Numbered from the stretch's first letter, positions 8,398 to 16,226 are shown. The stretch is 29,013 bases of DNA from CAZTTH01 sp964615975 (GCA_964615975.1 CAZTTH010000043.1:1-29013), one strand, 5' to 3'. Notes: a model not told the origin generated them from the sequence alone. Numbers and translations are program-made.

Positions 8398-8893
8398 TAT
8401 CGTCGACGATGCCTTGATTCCGCGTTGCTCGATGCGTTAAAATTTCCGGCAGGGTAAGCACTTGACAAAACAATCCCAGCAGCACGGGAATGACAGGCAG
8501 AGGCAAGATACGATAACGGAGTAAGGCCATTAGATCGTTGCCGCCAACCCAAACCAACATGAAGAAGCAAATCCACCACGACCACCACAGCCGGCGACGA
8601 ATGCCAAAATAAATCAATGCCAGCATAACCACGCTGTTGCCCACCAGGTTGGCATAACCAACCTGGCCGGTAATAAAAAAATAGTCCGCGAACTCCCCTC
8701 CCAATTGCCGCACTCGATAACTAAATTTGAGATAACCAAATGGATCATAAAACAATATGACCTGTTCCGGAAATAAAACTGGCAGCATGATATTGAGGTA
8801 GTTTATCGTTCCCACCACTAGCGGAAAACATCCGGCCAGGATTCCCAAACGCCACCCCAAGTGAAAACACCACCGTCTTTTATTTTCGTTCAT
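8384..8893 (-). CDS. Small integral membrane protein of unknown family
   Basis: This is a protein of about 169 residues from the ATG at 8893; an in-frame GTG at 8908 would add five residues and has a weak AAGAAG upstream. I see about four to five hydrophobic segments, including one rich in tryptophan (R-R-R-L-W-W-S-W-W near the middle), and a polar C-terminal tail. I do not recognise the family. It is the first gene of the minus-strand series that contains the lipoprotein, ASPIC/UnbV, acyltransferase and ketosynthase genes. It overlaps the lipoprotein start by 14 bp, so the pair is likely co-translated and may act together at the inner membrane. Comparison with UnbU, the membrane partner of UnbV in enediyne loci, is tempting, but I see no sequence evidence for it. 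Confidence 0.65.
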   Translation of the reverse strand: MNENKRRWCFHLGWRLGILAGCFPLVVGTINYLNIMLPVLFPEQVILFYDPFGYLKFSYRVRQLGGEFADYFFITGQVGYANLVGNSVVMLALIYFGIRRRLWWSWWICFFMLVWVGGNDLMALLRYRILPLPVIPVLLGLFCQVLTLPEILTHRATRNQGIVDDNEIR

Positions 8894-8973
8894 GGCGGAT
8901 AAGGTCACCAGTCAAACTTCTTAACCTGGATTGATGTTATCGCTACGATCATGGCATGGAGCATGTAATCGTG

Positions 8974-9022
8974 ATAAAAAACGAAAACGGTTCCAGCCAA
9001 TGGATAAATAGCTGAAACCGTT
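8974..9022 (-). terminator. Rho-independent terminator of the small secreted protein gene
   Basis: Read on the minus strand, AACGGTTTCAGC (9022-9011) pairs with GCTGGAACCGTT (8997-8986) through 12 positions with one T-G wobble and a 13-nt loop. A T-rich run containing six Ts in a row follows. It lies about 80 bp after the stop of the gene at 9103-9564. It therefore separates that gene from the locus that begins at 8893. Confidence 0.8.
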
Positions 9023-9037
9023 CGTTGTCGACGAACG
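9019..9037. repeat. Hairpin overlapping the terminator stem
   Basis: CGTTCGT (9019-9025) pairs with ACGAACG (9031-9037) across a 5-nt loop. Its first four bases are also part of the outer terminator stem, so on the minus-strand transcript the two stems compete. This could be an anti-terminator arrangement or a chance overlap. Confidence 0.45.
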
Positions 9038-9102
9038 TTACAATATCCCTTACATATTAAATGTCGGAACGATCGATCTCGTTTAGGGCAGGTGGAGAAC
9101 AA

Positions 9103-9564
9103 TCAATAACAATTCGTTATATCGATGTAAGCCAATTGTCCGGATCGCGCTATTCTGGCCAGTCGACAATTCCCGCTCATTTGAGTGCCATCCCCATTGC
9201 TGTTGCAACTGATATTAACAGAAAACCGGTCATTGCCTTTGTTATAACTAAATGAAGCACTGGTTAGTTTGATTGTACTAGCGCCACCCGTGCCTTCCGC
9301 ATTCATGGTATGACTCTGTCCTGGTTCCAAGGTGATGTTGGAAAAATTAACAGGGCCTCCAACATTACTGGTTGAATAATTGGCAGAACCTGACAGGTTT
9401 GTTACTCTCTCACTTGAGGCATTCGTGATTTTGACTTGACACGGTGATGGCGGACTGGAATATCCTATTTGTGGCATTATTCCCCATTGAACCAGGACCC
9501 CAACCCCCGCCGTGATAACGACCCATAGCGATAATTTTCTGACAATACCCATTATTTTTTTCAT
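9103..9564 (-). CDS. Small secreted Cys-containing protein, unknown family
   Basis: This is a 153-residue protein that I do not recognise. Residues 1-30 form a signal peptide or N-terminal anchor (M-K-K start, hydrophobic about 11-30). The mature part is Ser/Asn/Gly/Thr-rich and probably all beta, with four cysteines (C42, C120, C133, C152) that could form two disulfides. The composition suggests an extracellular or surface beta-sandwich. I chose the ATG at 9564 because AGGA lies seven bases upstream. The ATG two codons earlier would abut that AGGA directly and is less likely. The gene is a single transcription unit: a 220-bp spacer lies upstream and a strong terminator downstream. An AGGAGG on the minus strand at 9664-9659 in its leader has no start codon at a usable distance. 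Confidence 0.65.
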   Translation of the reverse strand: MKKIMGIVRKLSLWVVITAGVGVLVQWGIMPQIGYSSPPSPCQVKITNASSERVTNLSGSANYSTSNVGGPVNFSNITLEPGQSHTMNAEGTGGASTIKLTSASFSYNKGNDRFSVNISCNSNGDGTQMSGNCRLARIARSGQLAYIDITNCY

Positions 9565-9790
9565 AAGCATTCCTATTTGAAATTGGTTGAATACCCGTTA
9601 AAATCCATTTACCAACATTCCTCACTCACAAATACTAACAATACTACTGATGGTTTTTCCTCCTGTAGTTAAAATATCGATGTTTCAAGCAATCATTGTA
9701 ATATTCAATCAAACTTGGATTGGATATATGAAGACTACAATTGCCCACTTTAAAATATATTATTGGGGTGGATGACATCGATAGATTATT

Positions 9791-10972
9791 TTACGAACGC
9801 AATGCCGTGATGGGGTTGAGCCTGGCTGCCTGGCGTGAAGGATAGAAACCAAAGAAGATACCGACCGCGGATGATACGCCAGCACCGAGAACGATCGAGG
9901 AATGAGCGATGACGAATTGCCAATGATTGACATTGGCGATGATGTACGTGGTTAGGATCCCGCCGCCAATGCCACAGAAGCCACCGATCAGAGACAGTAC
10001 CAGTGATTCAATAATAAACTGGCTTTGGATATCACCCTGAGTTGCGCCCAGGGCACGACGAATACCGATTTCCTGACGGCGTTCCGTCACCGAAACCAGC
10101 ATCACATTCATAACTCCTACACCGCCAACAATCAGGGAAATACTGCCAATCGCGCCCAGCATCAGGCGAAACATGTTCATTTGTTTTTCCAATTGCACGA
10201 TCAGAGCTTCGGCGCTATCCACCCGCACCTTGATGCCACGCAAATTGAGATTGAAATACCGGTTTATGTCTTTAATTGCCTGAGCGCTTCCCACTTCCTG
10301 CTTGATGCGGGCGACCAGCGTATTGATCTCGGCATTGTCAAACGATTTGATAACCGTGGCGATCGGCATAAGAATTGCATCATTGATACTGTAAGGGCAA
10401 ATCCCACCCCGGGAGACCTGAGGCAGGATGCCAATGATGGTATATTTAACCTCCTGGATCTTGATAGTATCACCGATTCCGGTGCGTATCCCGATAGCCC
10501 GCAGTTTGCTTCTTAGTTCTTCACCTATCAGACAAAATGGCATGGCGATATCCAGATCTGAAATGAATCGACCATCGACTAATTTCAACCGATTGATGCT
10601 TGCGAAGGCATTGGTTACTCCCAGGATTTGAGCGTTCACCTCGTTGTTGCCATAGACAATGTTGGCGCCAGATTGAACATAGGGCGCTGCGCTGGCCAGG
10701 GATGAAGCAAACCGGGGTAATGCCATGGCATCAGTCAATTTGATTGTGTTATTTCCCTTGGCGCTAGAACCCCATTCCTTATTGATCACCAAAAAATCAG
10801 TGCCCAGTTCCTTGAATTGATTGATGGCTTCATTCTGAACGATCGTGCCGACTGTGACCATTGAGATCACCGATCCGATACCAATGGCAATGCCAATGAG
10901 TGCCAGAAAGCTGCGTTGTTTCGAGCCCCAGAGACTGCGCAGAGCCATTTTGATGTTAGCGAGAAAGATCAT
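9791..10972 (-). CDS. MacB-type ABC transporter permease
   Basis: This is a 393-residue permease of the MacB/FtsX class. A first membrane segment (about residues 17-40, R-S-F-L-A-L-I-G-I-A-I-G-I-G-S-V) is followed by a large MacB-PCD periplasmic domain (about 45-265). Three C-terminal membrane segments then form the FtsX domain, which includes the conserved V-T-E-R-R-Q-E-I-G-I-R-R-A-L-G coupling motif. Such permeases move substrates such as antibiotics, peptides or siderophores from the periplasm outward with a TolC channel and an adaptor. Here the ATPase is a separate gene, unlike fused MacB. The start at 10972 (M-I-F-L-A-N-I-K) is chosen because upstream codons run into the AT-rich repeat spacer. 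It belongs with the genes at 11703-15994, but an unrelated broken gene interrupts the order. Confidence 0.9.
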   Translation of the reverse strand: MIFLANIKMALRSLWGSKQRSFLALIGIAIGIGSVISMVTVGTIVQNEAINQFKELGTDFLVINKEWGSSAKGNNTIKLTDAMALPRFASSLASAAPYVQSGANIVYGNNEVNAQILGVTNAFASINRLKLVDGRFISDLDIAMPFCLIGEELRSKLRAIGIRTGIGDTIKIQEVKYTIIGILPQVSRGGICPYSINDAILMPIATVIKSFDNAEINTLVARIKQEVGSAQAIKDINRYFNLNLRGIKVRVDSAEALIVQLEKQMNMFRLMLGAIGSISLIVGGVGVMNVMLVSVTERRQEIGIRRALGATQGDIQSQFIIESLVLSLIGGFCGIGGGILTTYIIANVNHWQFVIAHSSIVLGAGVSSAVGIFFGFYPSRQAARLNPITALRS

Positions 10973-11007
10973 ATAAGAAAATGCGGAATGATGAACATAA
11001 TGATTTA

Positions 11008-11111
11008 AAATTCCAAATTCCAAATTCCAAATCAACAAAATTCAAATAAAATCCCAAATCCCAAATCAACAAAATCCAAATGGTTTACTAAAACGAAAAT
11101 CTAAATGGTTT
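11008..11111. repeat. AT-rich heptamer and 15-mer spacer repeats
   Basis: Three perfect AAATTCC units (11008-11028) are followed by AAATCAACAAAATTC (11029-11043), AAATCCC (11056-11062), and AAATCAACAAAATCC (11063-11077), so the 15-mer recurs with a 34-bp period. AAATGGTTT then occurs twice (11078-11086 and 11103-11111). The tract lies just upstream of the permease gene. Confidence 0.7.
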
Positions 11112-11134
11112 TAACATCAACTATGCTTTTTATG

Positions 11135-11164
11135 ATAATTGTTGTGTACATGGTGGTTACACAA
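11135..11164 (-). promoter_or_regulatory. Possible promoter and operator for the permease gene
   Basis: On the minus strand, TTGTGT (11164-11159) and AATTAT (11140-11135) are 18 bp apart, a moderate sigma-70 match. The inverted repeat TTGTGTA (11142-11148) / TACACAA (11158-11164) spans the -35 and the spacer and could be an operator. If real, it would let the permease be transcribed apart from the rest of its operon. This is tentative. Confidence 0.3.
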
Positions 11165-11206
11165 GCATTTAATTATTGTATCATCGAATGATGATGAGCT
11201 AATAAA

Positions 11207-11227
11207 ATTTTAGATTTCAAATGAACC
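11207..11227. repeat. Short heptamer-periodic tract
   Basis: Three 7-bp units (ATTTTAG, ATTTCAA, ATGAACC) resemble the tracts at 4048 and 15999. The last unit is also one arm of an inverted repeat, AATGAACC (11220-11227) with GGTTCATT (11262-11269), which covers the stop codon of the broken four-helix-bundle gene. Confidence 0.3.
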
Positions 11228-11264
11228 AGACCGCCGTGTTCCAATGTATTTCGTATTACATGGT

Positions 11265-11642
11265 TCATTCTGGTTTATGAGTCTTTTCAATAATGGCTGA
11301 TAAAATGAGTTTCAATTCGTTTGCTTCATCGATTAATTTTTTAATTTCTACTACACTGTTCAGTTCATTAGTGTCATTGATCAACCTTAACCAATATCGA
11401 CTTTCCTTGGCTTCTTTACGGCTGATTTTAAGTTTAAATACAAAATCTTTCTTGCTTAGAGCTTCATTCGCTTCCAGGTAGTTGGCGCCAACTGAACCTG
11501 ATGCGCGAATGAGTTGTTTCACATCTTCAATATTTGCGATAGTTTTCGGCAAAGATTTTACGAAAATTCAGATGGATTTAGCAAATTGAAACGTTCGCTC
11601 TTCAAGATCGTAAGGTGGTTTGTTATTTGGGTCTAGGAACAT
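11265..11642 (-). pseudogene. Four-helix-bundle (S23-type) gene broken by an in-frame TGA
   Basis: The frame from ATG 11642 to stop 11265 encodes a protein of the four helix bundle/S23 family (TIGR02436 type), recognised by YDLEERTFQFAKS, IRASGSVGANYLEANEALS and ISRKEAKESRYWLRLI. Codon 25 is TGA (11570-11568). The family normally has arginine there (F-A-K-x-V-R-I-F-V-K), so a single C-to-T change of CGA explains it. The open part starts only at a TTG (11552) and would lack the first helix. Total length, about 125 codons, fits the family, so the lesion looks recent. These small proteins are found inside 23S rRNA intervening sequences or as stand-alone genes of unknown role. The gene sits between the ATPase and permease genes of an export operon, flanked on both sides by heptamer repeats. 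Confidence 0.82.
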
Positions 11643-11689
11643 TGTTGATTATTTGGATTTTGTGATTTTTAAGATTGGGATTTTACCTA

Positions 11690-11710
11690 CATTCCACATT
11701 CCTCATTCAT
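11690..11710. repeat. Heptamer repeat running into a stop codon
   Basis: Three 7-bp units (CATTCCA, CATTCCT, CATTCAT) match the unit type of the 6823-6899 array. The tract covers the last codons and stop of the ATPase gene at 11703, so the repeat contributes the gene's end. Confidence 0.5.
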
Positions 11711-12377
11711 ACACCTGTCCATCTTCCATGCGGATCTGGCGCTTGCATTGTGCCGCCAGTTTGTTGTCGTGGGTGATGATAACAATGGTTATCCCTTCCG
11801 TCCGGTTCAGCTCGATGAACAGATTCATGATTTCCCGACTGGTGGCGCTGTCCAACGCGCCAGTCGGTTCATCCGCCAGAATCAGACTGGGTTTGCCCAC
11901 CAATGCCCGCGCGATTGCCACCCGCTGCTGTTGTCCCCCGGACAATTCATTCGGCTTATGATGCGATCGTTCCAACATGCCGACCCGGGTTAACATTGCT
12001 TGCGATGACTCGCGAATGCCCCGGGCTTTTAAGCCGCGATAAACCAATGGAATTCCGACATTTTCCTCCGCCGACAGGCGGGAGAGCAGATAATAGGCTT
12101 GAAACACAAAGCCGATTTTTTGATTGCGAATGCGGGAAAGCTCATGGTCACTGACTTGACGCACTTCGCGATTGTCGATGGCGTATAGGCCTGAGCTCGG
12201 CTGGTCCAGCAGGCCGATGATATTCATCAACGTAGATTTGCCGCAACCCGATTGGCCAACAATCGCAGTCAATTCTCCGGCTTGAATAGCAAGATTCACG
12301 CCCTTCAAAACTTCCACTTCGATCGGACCGATGCGGTAGCTTTTGCGAATGTCCTTTAGTTCAAGTAGGGCTGGCAT
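11703..12377 (-). CDS. ABC transporter ATPase, MacB/LolD type
   Basis: This is a 224-residue ATP-binding subunit of the MacB/LolD/FtsE subfamily. It has Walker A GQSGCGKS (41-48), the Q-loop VFQAYYLLSRLSAEENV, signature LSGGQQQRVAIARAL (145-159), Walker B LILADEPTGALD (165-176) and the switch histidine H203. It should drive the MacB-type permease encoded at 9791-10972. Length is standard and all motifs are intact. The start ATG has no clear Shine-Dalgarno. It follows the adaptor gene by 95 bp and precedes the permease gene by about 730 bp, an unusual gap filled by a broken four-helix-bundle gene and repeats. Confidence 0.93.
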   Translation of the reverse strand: MPALLELKDIRKSYRIGPIEVEVLKGVNLAIQAGELTAIVGQSGCGKSTLMNIIGLLDQPSSGLYAIDNREVRQVSDHELSRIRNQKIGFVFQAYYLLSRLSAEENVGIPLVYRGLKARGIRESSQAMLTRVGMLERSHHKPNELSGGQQQRVAIARALVGKPSLILADEPTGALDSATSREIMNLFIELNRTEGITIVIITHDNKLAAQCKRQIRMEDGQVYE

Positions 12378-12472
12378 AAATGTTTATGGGATAAAAGTTT
12401 GATCGCTTCATTACATGCATATTCTGGTGAATTATCAGTGTTTTAAGAGCAATGCCGCGCCATCGTATTCCA

Positions 12473-14407
12473 TCAATAAACGATTTCGTCTCCGACCCCG
12501 ACACCACTTAAAATTTCTACGGCATCAAGACTGGTAATCCCGGTTTGCACCGGTGTTTTTAACGGTTCCGGATTTTCCTGAACCTTCTTGAACACAAAGT
12601 TGCCACCAGTTTCCACCGATACCGCCTGCAGGGGAACCATGGCCGCATCCTCCCTGTGATAGACTTCTACTTCAAGGCTGACATTCATCCCCAGGCGAAT
12701 GACCTGTCGTTGTTCCGGCGTCATCTGGTCAATGGTCACGTCGAGCTTAAAAATCGGACTGCGTTCGCCCTTTGAAGCCTGTGACGAAAGGTAGGTAATT
12801 TTACCCTGCAATTTTATTCCCGAAAATGCGTCACTGGTTATAATGACATCCTGATGCTGCCGCACTTTGTGGATGTCAATCTCGGTCACCTGTGAGTGCA
12901 CGGTTAATCCGGTCATGTTGCCGATTGACAATAAGACATCGCCTTTGTTTATCGGTTGTCCGGGAAAGAGTTCCTTCCGAGTTTCCTTAACGTCCTTGCT
13001 TTCACCAAATTCCGTGCCCGGGAGTATGACGATGCCGGAAAGAGGGGCATAAATTTTGGCCTTGGCTATTTGGGCTTCGATTTCATTAACTTCCAACTGT
13101 GCGTTTTTTACTTCAAATTCAGCGATCTTCACGTTATCCTGGTTGGCTTGCTCAAGGATAAAGGTCAGGCTTTCCTGAGCTGCCTGGGAGTCCATGCGAA
13201 AATTCGCAAGTTGCTGTTTGGCATTTTCAAATTCGGTGGCGGGAATGATCCCCATCCCAAACAAACGTTCACTTTCCTTGACTTCCTGTTCCTGATTGGC
13301 CAGGGCGACCTGGGTTTTCAATAAGGTGCGCTTGGCGTTGGCCACTTCGGAACGTTGTTCCCAGGTGCGTAATTCGTTGAGACGGGTTTCCGCCTTGATC
13401 AATGCAGCTTTGGCCTGACGGAGTTTGATTTCAGCAGTGGTGGTATCCAGTTCGATCAGGAGTTGATCTTTTTCTACCATTTCGCCATATTGAAAATGAA
13501 TATTCACAATTTTCCCGTCGAGTGCAGCGGGCAGGGAAACCAACCGCAAAGGCGCCAAACTACCAGTTAGATAAATGGACGATGACACCGGGAGCGGGAG
13601 GATTTTATAGGTTTGGTGATAAGCGCTAGTTGCGGCCGCCTGCGGTTGTGGCACTAATTGAGTGATGCTCTCCATGCTTACTCCTGCATGATAGGAATAC
13701 ATGACAGCGCCGATAAGAAATCCTGAAATAATAATCGCAACGGCCCAACGCACAATGCGCATGCGGCGCATCACATTGCGCATTTCATTATTGCCTTCTT
13801 CCATCTTTAGAAATGCATCTTGTAGTATCTTTTGTTTATCCTGCAGTTCTCGATAGAGCTCCTGTTGGGTTAGGTTGAGTTTTTTGACGTTTTGATAGAG
13901 TTGGGCGTTTTCGATGGCGACTACAGCTTGTGAGCACATGGCATCCAGAAGTTTTTCGTCACGTTGGGTATAATCACCGCTGCGTTTATTCAGTATCTGG
14001 ATCACGCCGATCCGATTCCCCTTGGGGTCGGTTAGCGGCCGGCAATAAATGGTGCGGGTGATAAATCCGGATTTCTCATCGATTTTACGATTAAAACGAG
14101 GATCGCTATAGGCATCAGGGATAAAAATGGTATCACCGGTTTTCATCACCGTGCCGGCAATGCCATAGCCGAGCTTCACCCGAATTTCCTTCATATCATT
14201 TTTCTCGGAGCCTTCAGCCACCTTTGACCATAATTCACCTGACTCAGGATCGTAAAGGAACAGGGTGGTACGCTCAGCATCGATAAACTCCGAGATGCGG
14301 GAGACGACCAGTCCTAACACGTTATCGAGATTCGCCGATGAGTCATCTAAGTCTTCCACAATTTCAGATTGTGCCTGCAAATGACCGGTAAATATTCGTC
14401 TAATCAT
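12473..14407 (-). CDS. GAF-HlyD fusion: sensor domain plus periplasmic adaptor
   Basis: This 644-residue protein joins two modules. Residues about 25-171 form a cytoplasmic GAF domain. It ends in N140-K141, Y146, D150-E151, close to the NKxnFx3DE motif of cyclic-nucleotide-binding GAF domains. Residues 172-212 are a predicted coiled coil and 219-238 a single membrane helix. Residues about 290-644 are an HlyD/AcrA-type adaptor: first lipoyl half near 295-330, an alpha-hairpin of about 120 residues, second lipoyl half near 451-500 (I-Y-A-P-L-S-G-I-V), then beta-barrel and membrane-proximal domains. It bridges the inner-membrane ABC transporter to the TolC channel. The sensor lets a cytoplasmic signal act on the pump directly, by inference. 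It lies 24 bp behind the TolC-like gene and ahead of the ATPase gene. Confidence 0.9.
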   Translation of the reverse strand: MIRRIFTGHLQAQSEIVEDLDDSSANLDNVLGLVVSRISEFIDAERTTLFLYDPESGELWSKVAEGSEKNDMKEIRVKLGYGIAGTVMKTGDTIFIPDAYSDPRFNRKIDEKSGFITRTIYCRPLTDPKGNRIGVIQILNKRSGDYTQRDEKLLDAMCSQAVVAIENAQLYQNVKKLNLTQQELYRELQDKQKILQDAFLKMEEGNNEMRNVMRRMRIVRWAVAIIISGFLIGAVMYSYHAGVSMESITQLVPQPQAAATSAYHQTYKILPLPVSSSIYLTGSLAPLRLVSLPAALDGKIVNIHFQYGEMVEKDQLLIELDTTTAEIKLRQAKAALIKAETRLNELRTWEQRSEVANAKRTLLKTQVALANQEQEVKESERLFGMGIIPATEFENAKQQLANFRMDSQAAQESLTFILEQANQDNVKIAEFEVKNAQLEVNEIEAQIAKAKIYAPLSGIVILPGTEFGESKDVKETRKELFPGQPINKGDVLLSIGNMTGLTVHSQVTEIDIHKVRQHQDVIITSDAFSGIKLQGKITYLSSQASKGERSPIFKLDVTIDQMTPEQRQVIRLGMNVSLEVEVYHREDAAMVPLQAVSVETGGNFVFKKVQENPEPLKTPVQTGITSLDAVEILSGVGVGDEIVY

Positions 14408-14431
14408 AGGATGGATATTTAAATTATGGGA

Positions 14432-15994
14432 TTATTTCTGTGCTTCTGCTCTTTCTCCATCGATAATCTCAACCTTCCAGGTCAACAAGGTGGTGCCTAA
14501 GATCTGATCGAAAGCAGATAAACTGTTCAAATAGGAAATAATGGCATTTAATTCGCCATTTTGTGAATTGACCAATTCATTTTGAAATGAGACCAGTTGA
14601 AAATTGGTCGTTTTTCCAGCTTTTAATTTTTCTTTTTCGATCTCCAGTTTTTTTTCTGACAATTGCCGGGCCATGGTCGCTAATTTAACCTGTTTGATCT
14701 GCATCTCGATATTGCGCAGACCATCCTGGACTTCGATCTCGATACTTTCACGCAATTCCTTGAAGCGAATATCCGATTGTGCCAATGCCACTTTTGCATT
14801 CAATTGTTGTTGTTCGCGGGTGTAATCACCGAACCAGGGTATTTGCAGCGCCAATCCGGCGGTAAATCCAGTATTGTCCAAATCAGTGGCATGATCAAGA
14901 GTGCGAACATAAGATCGGGTGCCATTGCCGGTTATTCCATAGCCGGTATTGAATGATAGGTTCCAGAGTTTATTGCTTTCCGCGAGGGTGAGATTGATTT
15001 CGGCGACCGAATGACTCAGCAGTTGCTGCAAATAATCGGGACGATATTGCCAGGCCAATTCCAAACTTTTATCGTAATCAAGCGCCACTGCATTTGCCTG
15101 CAATTGTTCTATTGGTACGATCTGGGTGCGTTTATCGATATCCAGGATTTTCAAAAGATTGAGGCGGGCAGCGTCCAGGGCGTTTTGCGTATTCAGCAGG
15201 CTAACTTCCTGATTGGCAACATCGGATTCGCTTTGTACCAATTCGACTTGTGCCATGCGGCCGGCATCGATCAATGCCCGATTGATTTCGAATTGTTCCT
15301 TGGCGCGTACCAGTGAGCGCTCATTGATTTCGACTTGTCGCTTGGCCTGCATGAATCCACGATACGACTGAATCACCCCAAAAATTGTTCCCATCACCGT
15401 GGATCGTAATGTTATCAAATTCGCATCTTCATTGAGATGAGCGATGCGTTGTGAGGCGGTCGCAACCTTGGCGCCTGCCCCCTTGAGTAATGGCTGTGAA
15501 AAATTAACTGACAGCCCGGTGTTATAATCGGCGCCATCGGTTATCCCCAAAGTCTGGCGCGCCGTGTTGTCCCAGATAAAATTGATTTGTCCCCCAGTCT
15601 TTATCTTTTTGGTTACCTGAAACTGGGCGCCGCCGCCGCGACTGTCGGTTTGATCATTGTTTGATCGGCTAACGGTATAATCCATGTAAGGATTGAGATT
15701 GACATCGGGAACAAATTCGTCATCAGCTACCTTGAGACTGAATTTCTGGGTGATCCGCCCCAAATACACGCTTTCCAAATCACGATTTTTTTTCAAGGCT
15801 ATGTAGATACAATCTGCCAGAGTCCATGACATCGGGGAATTATTGCCGGTAGCGAGTTCTTTGTCATTGCTCAAGCTTTGTGCCATTGATTCACTGGTAA
15901 CTGCAAAGAAGATATAAGCGGCAATAATGATTAAGCTCATATTATGATATTGAATAGGAGCTTTGACACGATATGCTGGACTCATAACTTGCAT
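14432..15994 (-). CDS. TolC-family outer-membrane efflux channel
   Basis: This is a 520-residue outer-membrane factor. A signal peptide is present (M-S-L-I-I-I-A-A-Y-I-F-F-A-V-T-S-E-S-M-A-Q). The two TolC repeats follow, with long helices and the typical S-x-P-L-L-K-G-A-G segment near residue 160-180 and late P-W-F-G-D-Y-T-R-E-Q-Q. It forms the trimeric exit duct for the adaptor and ABC transporter encoded immediately downstream. The start is uncertain. The longest frame (15994) puts 18 residues before the signal peptide, while the internal ATG at 15940 would begin exactly at it and gives a more standard leader. Neither has a Shine-Dalgarno. It is the first gene of the export operon, so the operon promoter should lie in 15995-16226. 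Confidence 0.92.
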   Translation of the reverse strand: MQVMSPAYRVKAPIQYHNMSLIIIAAYIFFAVTSESMAQSLSNDKELATGNNSPMSWTLADCIYIALKKNRDLESVYLGRITQKFSLKVADDEFVPDVNLNPYMDYTVSRSNNDQTDSRGGGAQFQVTKKIKTGGQINFIWDNTARQTLGITDGADYNTGLSVNFSQPLLKGAGAKVATASQRIAHLNEDANLITLRSTVMGTIFGVIQSYRGFMQAKRQVEINERSLVRAKEQFEINRALIDAGRMAQVELVQSESDVANQEVSLLNTQNALDAARLNLLKILDIDKRTQIVPIEQLQANAVALDYDKSLELAWQYRPDYLQQLLSHSVAEINLTLAESNKLWNLSFNTGYGITGNGTRSYVRTLDHATDLDNTGFTAGLALQIPWFGDYTREQQQLNAKVALAQSDIRFKELRESIEIEVQDGLRNIEMQIKQVKLATMARQLSEKKLEIEKEKLKAGKTTNFQLVSFQNELVNSQNGELNAIISYLNSLSAFDQILGTTLLTWKVEIIDGERAEAQK

Positions 15995-15998
15995 CTAA

Positions 15999-16026
15999 AT
16001 TTCAGATTAAGGAATGCCAGGGAATC
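15999..16026. repeat. Heptamer-periodic spacer repeat
   Basis: Four 7-bp units (ATTTCAG, ATTAAGG, AATGCCA, GGGAATC) lie just upstream of the TolC-like gene. The first is identical to the unit at 4048-4054. The remainder of the spacer (16027-16226) shows no clear promoter. Confidence 0.35.
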
Positions 16027-16226
16027 GAAAGTGGGGTGGTGGGAATTCAATCAATGGGGTTACTAATATCCATTTAATCCCCCTTGTGAATAGCAATTCT
16101 AAAATATCATCTCATCCACCTGCCCCCTAATATAATTTCCAAAGAATCGTCTCCTTTGTGCTTTCGTCATCTCTAAAACAATCGCTGATGATGAGTTTAA
16201 CCTGTTTCATCGGTTAGTTACATCGT

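Noticed and set aside
553..8893. Reading the locus as an enediyne biosynthetic cluster because of the ASPIC/UnbV gene beside a ketosynthase.
   Set aside because: Enediyne synthases are single large proteins with KS, AT, ACP, KR, DH and a phosphopantetheinyl transferase region, and their loci carry a thioesterase and other conserved genes. None is visible here, and ASPIC/UnbV proteins are widespread outside such clusters.
9659..9664. Perfect AGGAGG on the minus strand in the leader of the small secreted protein gene, suggesting a leader peptide.
   Set aside because: No ATG, GTG or TTG lies at a usable distance; the first TTG is about 17 nt away and its frame closes after a few codons.
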